64,000 nucleotides of DNA from Variovorax sp. MHTC-1 (GCF_003984645.1 NZ_RWKI01000003.1:124001-188000), one strand, 5' to 3'. Counted from the first letter of the stretch, positions 38,249 to 47,877 are shown. Numbers and translations are program-made. The notes: generated by a model not told the origin, from the sequence alone.

Positions 38249-39208
38249 CTACCTCGTGCGAGGCGCGCGAACCGGATTGACCAGCGGCCCGGGGCCGATG
38301 GCGATCGGCGGCCCCGAGTCGTCGGCGGCCCATGCGGGCGTACGGCTGACGAGCGGGCCTGGACCGGGGACGACCGGCGGCCCCGGGTCGTCGAATTTCG
38401 GTTCGGGTGAGCGAGACGAGCTGAACACTGGACCTGGACCCGGCACGATCGGCGGTCCCGGATCGTCGCGCGTCCACGCTTGCGCGCGCGCAGAGCCGAC
38501 CAGCGGCCCCGGACCGGGGGCGATCGGAGGCCCCAAGTCGCCGCGGGCCCATGCGGGCGTGTACGCCTGCTGCGGCGCTGGCGATGGATCCGCAGGAATG
38601 CGCTCCGGGGACGCGGTGGAGCGGCGACTCGCGGCGGGCGCCGCCGCGGACTTTTCCGCGCTGGACTGAGAAGGCTTCGCAGCGACGGGGGTCGCAGGTG
38701 CAGGTGCAGGCGCAGGCGCAGGCGCAGGCGCCGCGGGCGCGGCCGCGACGGGCACGGCAGGTGCGGGCGCTGCGGCTGCCGGCGGTTTCGACGCGGGCTC
38801 GGGCACTGCCACCGCAGCTTTTTCCGGCGATGGCATCCTGGCTTCAGGTGCCGCATCCGTCGTGTTCAGCTTCGGCCACGACGACGACTCGCCGACATCG
38901 CGCGTGACGTACACATACCAGCCGATGAAAGCGATGCTCATGGCGACGGCCGACAACCCCAGGCGAAGCCAGAAGGCAGGCGTCTCGGCCGGCAGCAGAG
39001 CGAGAGAAGGATTCCTGCGCCGCGACGGGCCGTCCAGGGACGGGATGGAGTCTTCGAATCCTGTCGTCCTTGGCGTTGGCCTTATCGCTTCGAGTGCCGA
39101 CGGGCCGGTCGGCGCAAAGCCGGGCAGCCGGCCGGCGCAGCCGCTGCAGAACATGGCTTTCTCGCGGTTGGGGGCCCCGCAAATCGGACAAACGACGGAC
39201 ATGAACAA
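38249..39208 (-). CDS. Zinc-ribbon membrane protein with Pro-rich domain and GPGP repeats
   Basis: 319 residues (317 from ATG 39202). Cys7, Cys10, Cys21 and Cys24 form an N-terminal zinc ribbon. One membrane segment lies at about residues 82-102. A long Ala/Pro-rich linker follows, then four copies of a 14-residue unit of the form D-x-GPP-x2-x-GPGP-L-V at 224-237, 249-262, 274-287 and 297-310. Function unknown; the architecture suggests an envelope-tethered protein with a cytoplasmic ribbon. Confidence 0.75.
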   Translation of the reverse strand: MFMSVVCPICGAPNREKAMFCSGCAGRLPGFAPTGPSALEAIRPTPRTTGFEDSIPSLDGPSRRRNPSLALLPAETPAFWLRLGLSAVAMSIAFIGWYVYVTRDVGESSSWPKLNTTDAAPEARMPSPEKAAVAVPEPASKPPAAAAPAPAVPVAAAPAAPAPAPAPAPAPATPVAAKPSQSSAEKSAAAPAASRRSTASPERIPADPSPAPQQAYTPAWARGDLGPPIAPGPGPLVGSARAQAWTRDDPGPPIVPGPGPVFSSSRSPEPKFDDPGPPVVPGPGPLVSRTPAWAADDSGPPIAIGPGPLVNPVRAPRTR

Positions 39209-39477
39209 ACTTCCTGCGAAACCAAGTATTGCGTACTGTCCACGTGCAGCGGCGTCTGTCTGTCAGCCGTTTCCCACGTCGTGCTGCGCAACGCGCGCGT
39301 CATTGCCGCACTATTTCCGCCGCTTATGGATCAGGAAGGATTCCGGCAATTTCACCGCCGCCCGCCTGCCCGCGCGGCGGCGCGACTGAGGGCCCAGGAG
39401 GCACACCGAGGGAGGTGCTCGCTGCCGTGCTTCCCCATATGCAGCACGCCGTGTGATCGGCAGCGGCTGCGGGCGTG

Positions 39478-39837
39478 TCAACTGAACAGCGCAAACAGCG
39501 CGTAAAGCCCCGCGAGAAACCAGTTGGCTGCCTTTGCCGCGTCCGCGTTCTCCTTCGGAATCGGCGTCAACTCGGCGCGTCTCCAGGCCCAGATGTTGTA
39601 CGCGACCGCGAGGCAGGCACCGGGCACGACGACGAGAAAGGTCTGCAGGCCGGCCGCGATGATCACGGAGACCACGAGTATCAAGACCCCGACGAACCCG
39701 ATCCCGCCGGAGGTGCTCGCCAGCACGTGGGAAAGCCCACCGCAGAATTCGCATGTCGCCGGGTTGGCGCGATCCGACCATCGCTTCGCCAAGTCGGAGA
39801 TGCCGGGCTTCCGGCAGCTTGGGCAGTTGTGCTTCAC
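39478..39837 (-). CDS. Zinc-ribbon membrane protein
   Basis: 119 residues from a GTG overlapping the hydrolase stop (GTGA). The N-terminus VKHNCPSC and CEFCGG give four Cys of a zinc ribbon, followed by two to three membrane segments (GFVGVLILVVSVIIAAGL and after). Function unknown. Co-translated with the upstream hydrolase. Confidence 0.7.
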   Translation of the reverse strand: MKHNCPSCRKPGISDLAKRWSDRANPATCEFCGGLSHVLASTSGGIGFVGVLILVVSVIIAAGLQTFLVVVPGACLAVAYNIWAWRRAELTPIPKENADAAKAANWFLAGLYALFALFS

Positions 39838-40697
39838 CTCGCGCCCCCAAGGTGGCGCGCGAGAAAGGTCCCGACCTTCTGCTCGTATTCGCGCTGCGCG
39901 AGCGCATGCAGGTCGACATGCGCAGCGCCATCCACGATCCACAGTTGCTTCGGCTCGACCGCCATGCGGAAGAGCTGCCGCGACTCGTCCGCCGTGGTGC
40001 TGCGATCCGCGGCGCCGGAGATGATGAAGACGGCGGCGCCGATGCCGCCGACACGCTCGATCGGCCGCAGCCGAGCCGCAGACACGCCGGCGCGCAGCGG
40101 CAGCTGCCACAGCAGCAGCGGCGACAGCAGTCCGCCCGCCGGGCCCAGGTAGGTCGTCAAGCGGTTTCGCACCGCCTCGTCGACCGTGGGATACATCGAT
40201 TCGAGGATCACCGCCCGGACTTGCGCATCGGGCTCGCCCAGCGCGAATGCCGCCGCGCCCAGCGATACGCCGATGACGCCGATCGGCTCCGACGGCATCT
40301 CGTGCCGGAGATGGGCCAGCGCGGCCTTGACGCCCTCGGCTTCCCGCGCGCCGAAGGTGATTCGGTCGCCCGTGCTTTCGCCATGTGCGGGCAGGTCGAT
40401 CAGCAGGACCGAATACCCGAGCCGATGCAGGAATCGCGCGCGGCCGATCATCTGGCGGCGATCGGATCGCACCCCATGCAGGAGCAGGATGGCACCGGCG
40501 CCGGCATTGCCGCGGCTTTGCCAGCCCGATAGACGTTCCCGGTCGGCATAGGGGATTTGCACGGCCGCCGCCGGCAGGTCCGGCGGCAAGGTGCCGATGG
40601 CCGAGCGCACAGGGCGGCTCAGCAGCTCCCCGACGGCGGCGCTGCACAAAGCCCCAAGCACGACGGCAGCAAGAACGAGGTAGGACCATCCAGGCAT
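39834..40697 (-). CDS. Membrane-anchored alpha/beta hydrolase
   Basis: 287 residues from ATG 40697. N-terminal signal anchor WSYLVLAAVVLGALCSAAVG; nucleophile elbow IGVSLGAAAF; acid loop SGAADRSTTADES; His in DGAAHVDLH. This completes a Ser-Asp-His triad. The substrate is unknown; it resembles Bem46/YfhR-like hydrolases facing the periplasm. Confidence 0.82.
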   Translation of the reverse strand: MPGWSYLVLAAVVLGALCSAAVGELLSRPVRSAIGTLPPDLPAAAVQIPYADRERLSGWQSRGNAGAGAILLLHGVRSDRRQMIGRARFLHRLGYSVLLIDLPAHGESTGDRITFGAREAEGVKAALAHLRHEMPSEPIGVIGVSLGAAAFALGEPDAQVRAVILESMYPTVDEAVRNRLTTYLGPAGGLLSPLLLWQLPLRAGVSAARLRPIERVGGIGAAVFIISGAADRSTTADESRQLFRMAVEPKQLWIVDGAAHVDLHALAQREYEQKVGTFLARHLGGAR

Positions 40698-40843
40698 GGT
40701 TGCGGAGTATGCGACGGCGGCGCGGCCTGTAGGCCGCCGCTTCTCGCTGGCCGGTGGATTCGTCCTACGCCCGAAGACCTGTTTGCAGCGCATGACGCTT
40801 CAGCCGCAGTGTCGCGGCTGCCGGGCAAGAAGCGGGAGGCATC

Positions 40844-42679
40844 ATGCAAGCAAATAGCCGATTCGATTTTCGGGTGAAGGTGCTGTTCCGCGTGGCGTGC
40901 GTCGCGGCTGCGGCCGGGCTTGCGGCATGCGGCGGCGGAGGAGGCGGCGGAGGCGGCGGCGTGGTGCCGCCCCCCAGCCAGACGAAATTGAGCTGCGACG
41001 ACTCGATCAAGAGCGGCTTCAAGCCGGACGCCAACACCACCGTGCTGCTGGTCAAGTCCTTCAAGACCGGCGACCCGCTGCTCCTGTCCGGAACGCCGAC
41101 GCCCACGACGCCCACGGCAACCACCGACGTCTGCGTCGTGAAGCTTCTGGTCGGGCCGGGCAATCCCGGCCCGGCGGACGCGCCGTCGACCTCGCCCGGC
41201 ATCGGCATCGAGGTCTGGCTGCCCAATGAGGCGAAGTGGAACCAGCGGGTGCATGTGAAGGGCGGCGGCGGCTGGGCGGGCGGTGTCCACACCTCGCTGA
41301 CGGCGCTCGCGGGCATTACCGGCGGCACCGCGGGCGCGCCGGCGCAAACCGCGATGGTCGAAGGCGCAGTCTCGGCCAGCACCGATACTGGCCATGCGAA
41401 CACTGCCAACGGCGGTTCCTTCGCGATGAGGCCTGACGGCACCATCAACATCCTGCTGTGGAACGACTTCGCGCAGCGCGGCATCCACGAGATGGCGGTC
41501 AAGACCAAGGCGCTGACCGCCGCCTTCTATGGCACGCCCGCCAAGTTCGCGTACTGGAACGGCTTCTCCACCGGCGGCCGCCAGGGCCACATGGAAGCGC
41601 AGGCGCACCCGGCCGACTTCGACGGCATCCTGGCCGGCGCGCCGGCCATCAACTGGACCAAGTTCATCACCGCCGAGCTCTATCCGCAGATCGTCTACCA
41701 GCGCGACCTGGGCGGCGTGCCGCTCACGCCGGCCCAGCTCACGCTGATGGGCAACGCCGCCATCAACGCCTGCGACGTGGTGAACGGGCAGCATCTCGGC
41801 TACATCCCCGACCCATCGCAATGCCGCTACGACCCGCTGCTGGACGCCAGCGTGCTGTGCGCGAGCAGCGGCGGAACGGGTCCCGCAGGCAGCTGCGTCA
41901 CGGCCGCCCAGGCATTGGCGATGAACAAGATCTGGTACGGCCAGACAGCCGACGGCTCCGTGCCTTCGCCTTCCGCGGACAACGGCTTCGCGACCTCGCC
42001 CTCGGTCTCGGCCAACCAGCGCTGGTACGGGCTCACGCGCGGCACCAACCCGAGCGGGCTCGCCGGCCCGGCGCCCTTCAGCATCGCGACCGACATGGTG
42101 GCGCTCGAGCTGCAGGACCCGACCTGGGCCCGGCCCAACTTCATCAACGCGACGGGCAACGGCATCGATCGCTGGAGGACGCTGTCCTATGCAGCTCTCT
42201 CGAACGCCTACGACCAGGGCGTCGCCCTGCAATCAGCGTTCGCCAACATCAACACGGACGATCCGAACCTCGAGCGCTTCGCCGTGCGGGGTGCAAAGAT
42301 GCTGGTCTACCACGGCCTGGCGGATACATTGATCCCGCCGCAAGGCACGACCCACTACTACACGCGCCTGTCGGACCGCATGGGCGGCGATGCGGTGGTG
42401 CGCAACTTCTACCGGCTCTTCCTGGTGCCGGGCATGGGCCATGGCCTGAGCAACGGCACCACCAATCCGGCTGCGAATCCGCCGCTGCCGACGATCGACC
42501 AGCTCTACAGCACGCTCACGGCCTGGGTGGAAGGCGGCAATTCGCCGGAGCGCATCGACATCTCGGCGGCCGCCAGCGGCAGCTCGCCGGCCAGTTCGCG
42601 GCCGATCTGCATGTATCCGACCAAGGCCACGCTGACCGGCGGCGATCCGCGCGTGGCGGCGTCGTACGTCTGCTCCTGA
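40844..42679 (+). CDS. Tannase/feruloyl esterase-family lipoprotein
   Basis: 611 residues. Lipobox GLAAC near residue 28 is followed by a run of about ten Gly and Pro residues as a tether. The catalytic Ser motif is FSTGGRQG (about residue 246), with Asp in GLADTLIPPQ and His in VPGMGHGLSNG. The family cleaves aromatic esters such as gallates, ferulates or MHET-like compounds. It is an outer-membrane or periplasmic lipoprotein; substrate not determinable here. Confidence 0.88.
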   Translation: MQANSRFDFRVKVLFRVACVAAAAGLAACGGGGGGGGGGVVPPPSQTKLSCDDSIKSGFKPDANTTVLLVKSFKTGDPLLLSGTPTPTTPTATTDVCVVKLLVGPGNPGPADAPSTSPGIGIEVWLPNEAKWNQRVHVKGGGGWAGGVHTSLTALAGITGGTAGAPAQTAMVEGAVSASTDTGHANTANGGSFAMRPDGTINILLWNDFAQRGIHEMAVKTKALTAAFYGTPAKFAYWNGFSTGGRQGHMEAQAHPADFDGILAGAPAINWTKFITAELYPQIVYQRDLGGVPLTPAQLTLMGNAAINACDVVNGQHLGYIPDPSQCRYDPLLDASVLCASSGGTGPAGSCVTAAQALAMNKIWYGQTADGSVPSPSADNGFATSPSVSANQRWYGLTRGTNPSGLAGPAPFSIATDMVALELQDPTWARPNFINATGNGIDRWRTLSYAALSNAYDQGVALQSAFANINTDDPNLERFAVRGAKMLVYHGLADTLIPPQGTTHYYTRLSDRMGGDAVVRNFYRLFLVPGMGHGLSNGTTNPAANPPLPTIDQLYSTLTAWVEGGNSPERIDISAAASGSSPASSRPICMYPTKATLTGGDPRVAASYVCS

Positions 42680-42685
42680 GGCACG

Positions 42686-43909
42686 CTAGGGCGGCGGCAG
42701 CTCCGCCGCCCTGCGCATCGCCGGCCAGGCGCCGACCGTCAGCGCGCGCAGCGCCCACTCCACGGGCCCGTAGCTGAAGTGGCGCAGCCACAGGCGGCTG
42801 GCGGCCAGCTGGGTCGCGAAGATGATCGATGCGATCAGCACGCAGGCGGCCGGCGAGACGCGGCCCATCCAGCCCAGCCCGTAGGCCGTGAAGATCAGCG
42901 CGCAGACGAGCGACTGCATGAGGTAGTTGCTCAGGGCCATGCGCCCCGCTGGCGCCAGCAGCCGGGCGATGCGCATGCCGCGTGCGCGCTCGAACAGCAT
43001 CATCGCGAACCCGACGTAGGCGGCGCTCAGGAAGGGTGCGCTCAAGAGGCTCACGGCCAGGCCCACGATCTCCCAGCCCGAGCCGATCCGGTAGACCGTG
43101 GCCGTGGCATAGACCAGCGCGCCGGGCAGGCCCACCGCCAGGCCCCAGCCGGCCAGGCGTCGCCAAAGTCCGCGGTAGCGGTCGAGCCGCGCGAACATGT
43201 CGCGCTTGCCGGCCAGGAAGCCGAGCATGAACATGGCGAGCGCGCAGGGGCCCTGGATCAGCACCACGATCCACCAGGTCTGGCCGAGTTCCTGCAGGCG
43301 CTGGGCGACCACCGTCGCCGGCGTGCCCAGCCAGGCCATCTGCGCGGCGCTCGCGCGCGCCGCGGCGCCGGCGAAGTCGACGGCCTCGCCGGCGTGGATC
43401 CGGAGCCCGCCGAGCACGGCCATGACGGCCGCGGGCATCAGCGTGAGTACGCAGGCGCGCCAGGCCGCCTGGGCATCGGTCTGCTGGCGCAGCCAGAGCA
43501 GGACCAAGCCCAGCACGGCATAGGTGCCGAGGATGTCGCCGTGAAACAGCCACACCGCATGTGCGGCGCCGATGAGCCAGAGCCCGAGCAGGCGGCGCAG
43601 CATCCTCGGCTCGAAGGCTTTGCCGCTGCGCTCGGCCGCAGTCATCTGCAGCGTGAAGCTGTAGCCGAACAGGAAGGAGAAGAGCAGGTAGAACTTGGTC
43701 TCGAACAGGAAGGCCACGAGCCAGCGCACGGCACGGTCCACGGGCCGCGCGAAGGCCGGGTCGGGCGCGGCGATGCCGAAGTAGGCTGAGGCGAAGGCCG
43801 TGATGTTGACCATCAGGATGCCCAGCAGCGCGAAGCCGCGCAGCGCATCCAGGTGCAGCAGCCGCGGCGGCTGAAGCGCGCGGGCCCCGTGTGGAGAAGC
43901 GTCGTTCAT
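42686..43909 (-). CDS. DUF418 membrane protein (YeiB-like)
   Basis: 407 residues, with about ten membrane segments. It starts with the family segment LDALRGFALLGILMVNI, and ends with the DUF418 domain (GRMALSNYLMQSLVCALIFTAYGLG). Members may move or modify cell-envelope groups, but no reaction is established. Convergent with the tannase gene, 7 bp apart. Confidence 0.88.
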   Translation of the reverse strand: MNDASPHGARALQPPRLLHLDALRGFALLGILMVNITAFASAYFGIAAPDPAFARPVDRAVRWLVAFLFETKFYLLFSFLFGYSFTLQMTAAERSGKAFEPRMLRRLLGLWLIGAAHAVWLFHGDILGTYAVLGLVLLWLRQQTDAQAAWRACVLTLMPAAVMAVLGGLRIHAGEAVDFAGAAARASAAQMAWLGTPATVVAQRLQELGQTWWIVVLIQGPCALAMFMLGFLAGKRDMFARLDRYRGLWRRLAGWGLAVGLPGALVYATATVYRIGSGWEIVGLAVSLLSAPFLSAAYVGFAMMLFERARGMRIARLLAPAGRMALSNYLMQSLVCALIFTAYGLGWMGRVSPAACVLIASIIFATQLAASRLWLRHFSYGPVEWALRALTVGAWPAMRRAAELPPP

Positions 43910-43939
43910 GACGCATCGTAGAGCCCGCGCGTGACCGGA

Positions 43940-44392
43940 CTATGCCTTCTCGGGAATCGGGTTGCGGAAGCTCACGTTGAGAAGGTTCCAGGCATTGATG
44001 ACCGCGATCGTGAAGCCGAGCTCGACGATCTCGACGTCGGTGAAGTGCACCTTCAGCCGCGCGAATTCCTCGTCGCTCGCGTCGCTGTGCGGCGTGGCGT
44101 TGACGAGCTCCGCCCAGCGCAGTGCCGCGCGCTCGCGTTCGCTGAAGAAGGGCGCCTCGCGCCAGCCGGCCAGTGCGTTGAGGTGGCGCGGATCGACCTC
44201 CAGCCGGATCAGGTCGCGCCAGTGCATGTCGATGCAGTAGCCGCAGCCGTTGATCTGCGAGAGCCGCAGCAGCACGAGGTCGACGAGACGGCTGCCGAGC
44301 GAGCCTTTGTGGACGGCGGCGGAGGTGTCGAGCAGCCCCTGGAAAGCCTTCGGAGCGAGCTGGTAGTAGGGAAGACGGGCGGTGTGTGCCAT
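43940..44392 (-). CDS. AhpD-like carboxymuconolactone decarboxylase-family protein
   Basis: 150 residues. The redox motif CGYC with a following His (INGCGYCIDMHW) marks an AhpD-type alkylhydroperoxidase of the CMD family. It may reduce peroxides as a thiol enzyme. ATG 44392 is preferred over the upstream 44446. Divergent from aspA. Confidence 0.88.
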   Translation of the reverse strand: MAHTARLPYYQLAPKAFQGLLDTSAAVHKGSLGSRLVDLVLLRLSQINGCGYCIDMHWRDLIRLEVDPRHLNALAGWREAPFFSERERAALRWAELVNATPHSDASDEEFARLKVHFTDVEIVELGFTIAVINAWNLLNVSFRNPIPEKA

Positions 44393-44525
44393 GAAAATGA
44401 TCCTTGGTTGCGTCAGGACGGCCGCCCCATGCGGCCTTCCATGCACTCAAGACGCGGCAGGGCCCGCGTTTGTGACAGCGGCGGGAGTACGCTGTCGGTT
44501 CGACACCATCACCGAGGAGCAAGCC

Positions 44526-45950
44526 ATGAGCCAGAAGATGCGCATCGAACACGACCTGCTGGGGGATCGCGAGGTGCCCGACGAGGCCTACTACGGCGTG
44601 CACACGCTGCGCGCCAAGGAGAACTTCCAGATCTCGGGCACCACCATCTCGTCCTACCCGGAGCTGGTGGTCGCGCTTGCCTCGGTCAAGCAGGCGGCCG
44701 CCGAGGCCAACACCGAGCTGGGCCTCCTGCCCGCCGAGCTGCGCGACGTGATCGTCGCGGCCTGCAAGGAAATCCGTGGCGGCGCGCTGCACGAGCAGTT
44801 CGTGGTCGACGTGATCCAGGGCGGCGCCGGCACCTCGACCAACATGAACGCCAACGAGGTGGTCTGCAACCGCGCGCTCGAGATCATGGGCCACCGCCGC
44901 GGCGACTACCAGTACCTGCATCCCAACGAGCACGTCAACATGGCGCAGAGCACCAACGACGTCTATCCGACTGCGATCCGCATCGCCACCTGCTTCGCGA
45001 TCGAAGAGCTGCTCGCGGCCATGGACTATCTGCGCGAAGCCTTCGATGCCAAGGCCAAGGAGTTCGCGCATCTGCTGAAGATCGGCCGCACCCAGCTGCA
45101 AGACGCGGTGCCGATGACGCTCGGACAGGAGTTCTCGACCTATGCGGTCATGCTGGAGGAAGACATCGCGCGCCTGACCGAAGCCTCGGCCCTGATCCGC
45201 GAAGTCAACCTCGGCGCCACGGCCATCGGCACCGGCATTACCGCGCATCCCGAGTACGCGGGCCGTGCGCTGGCCGCGCTGCGCGGCATCACCGGACTCG
45301 ATCTTTCCACCGCGCCCAACCTGATCGAGGCGACGCAGGACTGCGGCGCCTTCGTGCAGTTGTCGGGCGTGTTGAAGCGCATCGCGGTCAAGCTGTCGAA
45401 GACCTGCAACGACCTGCGGCTGCTCTCCAGCGGCCCGCGCTCGGGCTTCGGCGAGATCAACCTGCCGCCGATGCAGGCCGGCTCGTCGATCATGCCGGGC
45501 AAGGTCAACCCGGTGATTCCGGAGGTCGTCAACCAGGTCGCCTTCGAGGTGTTCGGCAACGACCTGACCGTGACCTTCGCGGCCGAGGCCGGGCAGCTGC
45601 AGTTGAACGCCTTCGAGCCGATCATCGCGAGCGCGTTGTTCCGCAGCTTCAAGCACCTGACCAACGGCTGCATGACCCTGGCCGACCTGTGCGTGAAAGG
45701 CATCACCGCCAATCCGGACCGGCTGCGCGAGAGCATCGAGCGCTCGATCTCGCTGGTGACGGCGCTGAATCCGATCATCGGCTACAAGGAAGCGACCGAG
45801 GTCGCGGCCGAGGCCTTCGCCAACGGCACCAACGTTCGCGAGGTGGTGCTGCGCCGCAAGCTGATGACCGAGGCCGAACTCGAAGATGCGCTGCGCCACG
45901 AGGTGCTGACGCAGCCGCGCGCCTACGAGAAGGCGCGTAAGTCGGACTGA
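44526..45950 (+). CDS. aspA: Aspartate ammonia-lyase
   Basis: 474-residue member of the fumarase/aspartase superfamily. The signature GSSIMPGKVNPVIPE (about residue 321) contains the catalytic Ser, and NMNANEVVCNRA and HVNMAQSTNDVYPT are substrate-binding segments. It converts L-aspartate to fumarate and ammonia. GAGGAG lies 7 bases before the ATG. Monocistronic. Confidence 0.95.
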   Translation: MSQKMRIEHDLLGDREVPDEAYYGVHTLRAKENFQISGTTISSYPELVVALASVKQAAAEANTELGLLPAELRDVIVAACKEIRGGALHEQFVVDVIQGGAGTSTNMNANEVVCNRALEIMGHRRGDYQYLHPNEHVNMAQSTNDVYPTAIRIATCFAIEELLAAMDYLREAFDAKAKEFAHLLKIGRTQLQDAVPMTLGQEFSTYAVMLEEDIARLTEASALIREVNLGATAIGTGITAHPEYAGRALAALRGITGLDLSTAPNLIEATQDCGAFVQLSGVLKRIAVKLSKTCNDLRLLSSGPRSGFGEINLPPMQAGSSIMPGKVNPVIPEVVNQVAFEVFGNDLTVTFAAEAGQLQLNAFEPIIASALFRSFKHLTNGCMTLADLCVKGITANPDRLRESIERSISLVTALNPIIGYKEATEVAAEAFANGTNVREVVLRRKLMTEAELEDALRHEVLTQPRAYEKARKSD

Positions 45951-45972
45951 AGCGGCTTGCTTCGCGCAGGCC

Positions 45973-46263
45973 TCACGGCATCATTCCGATGATCTTCTTG
46001 ATTTCCGCGGCCGAGTAGGCGCGCAGCGTTTGCGAGCGCACATTGCCGAGCGAGCCGACGCTGAGCAGCGTGGCCATCGCCGCTTCGTCGCTGCCTTCGG
46101 TCGTGACCACCAGGTCGTAGCTGCCGGTGGTCCAGTGAATGCTCTTGACGGCGAGGCCCAGCTTGCTTGCCAGGGTCGCGAATGCCTCGGCGCGATTGGG
46201 CGACTCCTTGACGTCGCGGATGCCCTGGTCCGTGAAGTTGATGAGCGAGATGTAGGTGGCCAT
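45973..46263 (-). CDS. GYD-domain protein
   Basis: 96 residues with the GYD fold (YISLINFTDQGIRDVK, then HWTTGSYDLVVTTEG). This family has ferredoxin-like small proteins of unknown function. ATG 46263 chosen; the upstream frame lacks matching sequence. Confidence 0.85.
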   Translation of the reverse strand: MATYISLINFTDQGIRDVKESPNRAEAFATLASKLGLAVKSIHWTTGSYDLVVTTEGSDEAAMATLLSVGSLGNVRSQTLRAYSAAEIKKIIGMMP

Positions 46264-46414
46264 GGCGCTTCCCTCGTTGCAGGTGGAGGCCTGGCCGCCG
46301 CGGCCGCGGCACAAAGCCGATGAGGGGATGACATCGAGCCGCGATCCCCGGAGACGGATCGCTGACACTCAATATAGGCGGCGTGCCCGCCGAATTCCAT
46401 TCGGCGGCCGTTCG

Positions 46415-46744
46415 CTACTGGACGGAGTCGAGGAGTTCCCCGAGCTCGCGCCGGATCTCGTCCGCGCTGCCGGGCCGCACCAGGCGGCCGAGCTCCTTGC
46501 CGTCGCGCATGAAGATCAGCGTCGGCCACAGCTTGATGCCGAAGGAGCGGCCCAGCGGCCGTCCGCTGGCATCTTCGATCTTCAGATGGCGCAGCGGCGG
46601 CACCTCGGCCAGCGCCTCGGCGAGCAGCGGCTGCGCCGCCTTGCAGATGCCGCACCAGGGGGCGCCGAATTCGATGAGCGTGGGGCCGGAGAGCGCGTCG
46701 ACTTCGCTGCGCGAAGGTTCGACCGGGGCGTAGGAATCGTTCAT
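46415..46744 (-). CDS. Thioredoxin-family protein
   Basis: 109 residues with active site WCGIC (GAPWCGICKAAQP) in place of the usual CGPC and the cis-Pro segment IKLWPTLIFM. Cytoplasmic; thiol-disulfide exchange likely. Reads just downstream of the GAF regulator gene, 27 bp from its stop, possibly in the same transcript. Confidence 0.88.
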   Translation of the reverse strand: MNDSYAPVEPSRSEVDALSGPTLIEFGAPWCGICKAAQPLLAEALAEVPPLRHLKIEDASGRPLGRSFGIKLWPTLIFMRDGKELGRLVRPGSADEIRRELGELLDSVQ

Positions 46745-46770
46745 CGCTCCATTCTGCGTTGGGCTGCGAT

Positions 46771-47877
46771 TTATTGCCGGCGCCGGGCCAGTTTGCGGTA
46801 GACCGTGGCGCGGCTGATGCCGAGTGCGCGCGCCGCCTCGGCCACGTTGCCGCGCGCGTCGTCCACCGCGCGGCGGATCAACGTGGTTTCGAGGTCGCGC
46901 AGCCGCGGACGCTCCTGGCTCGCGCCGCGCGGTGCGCGGTGCGCGAGCTGCGGATGGGCCTGCACGCGCAGGCCTGACCACAACGGCACTTCGAGTGCAG
47001 TGTCGCCGCGCCGCGCCGCATCGAAGAGCATTTGCGGCGGCAGCGCGAACAGATCGTTGCAATGTAGCGTCGTGTCGGCGCCCAGCGGCCGGTGAAGCAT
47101 CTGGCGCGCCGCGGTATTGGCGCCGGTCACGCGGCCGTCGGCGTCGACGCACAGCAGGCCCTCGGTGGCCGGACCCGCGGCATAGCCCGGCCAATCGATG
47201 CGCAGCAGCAGTTCGCAGGGCAAGGCCAGCATCAGCGCGTTCTCGATGCTGCGCGCCGACAGCGCCGCCAGATGCCGCAGCTCGGGGCGTTCGATCACCT
47301 GCACGCCGGTCAGGTCCAGCATGCCGATGCATTGGCCCTGCGGTCCGAACAGCGGCGCGCCGGCGCAGCTGTAGATGCCGGTGTCATCGAAGAAATGCTC
47401 GTTGCGGTGCAGCCATACCGATTCGCGCTCGGCCAGCGCTGCGCCGATGGCGGTGGTGCCGACTGCGCGCTCGGAAAGATCGACGCCGATGCGCGCGATG
47501 TCGCGCGCATGGCGAGCCGCGGGATCGCTGCCGCCGGGCAGGGCGCCGATGTCGATCACGATGCCTTCGGCATCGGTCAGGACCGCGAAGTAGTGCGTAT
47601 CGGCGATCGCGCGCGACAGCTTGTCGAGCACCGGGCGCGCGGCAGAAACCAGGGCCCGGTTGCGCTCCGCGACATGCCGGGCGGCGGCCGCCGAGACCGG
47701 ATCGAAGCAGACGCGCTGCTGCGGACGGTGGCCGGCCGCCAGGCAGCGTTGCCACGAGCGGACGAGCCAGGGTTCGATGCGGGCGCCGCGCGGATCCGCG
47801 GCTTCACCTTCGATCCATTCGCGCCGCGCTTGTGCGATGGAGAGGGAGCGTTCGGGCGCGGCGGAGTAGGTGGTCAT
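46771..47877 (-). CDS. AcoR-like GAF/PAS/Fis-HTH regulator lacking the sigma54 AAA+ domain
   Basis: 368 residues. A GAF region (about 80-215, with AVGTTAIGAALAERESVW) is followed by a short PAS-like part (about 225-290) and a C-terminal Fis-type HTH (GNVAEAARALGISRATVYRKLARR). No Walker A, GAFTGA or other AAA+ sequence is present, so it cannot act as a classical sigma54 activator. Divergent from the cox-type genes and probably their regulator. Confidence 0.85.
   Translation of the reverse strand: MTTYSAAPERSLSIAQARREWIEGEAADPRGARIEPWLVRSWQRCLAAGHRPQQRVCFDPVSAAAARHVAERNRALVSAARPVLDKLSRAIADTHYFAVLTDAEGIVIDIGALPGGSDPAARHARDIARIGVDLSERAVGTTAIGAALAERESVWLHRNEHFFDDTGIYSCAGAPLFGPQGQCIGMLDLTGVQVIERPELRHLAALSARSIENALMLALPCELLLRIDWPGYAAGPATEGLLCVDADGRVTGANTAARQMLHRPLGADTTLHCNDLFALPPQMLFDAARRGDTALEVPLWSGLRVQAHPQLAHRAPRGASQERPRLRDLETTLIRRAVDDARGNVAEAARALGISRATVYRKLARRRQ

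Noticed and set aside
38270-38540. Regularly spaced repeats that could suggest a CRISPR array
   Set aside because: The units keep the codon frame of a protein and vary at third positions; spacers are 27-33 bp of coding sequence. No cas genes are present.
42516-45899. Very long open frame (1127 codons) on the minus strand
   Set aside because: It spans the DUF418 and AhpD-type genes on the same strand in another frame and the antisense of aspA; composition is Arg/Ala/Gly-rich as expected for a shadow frame in high-GC DNA.
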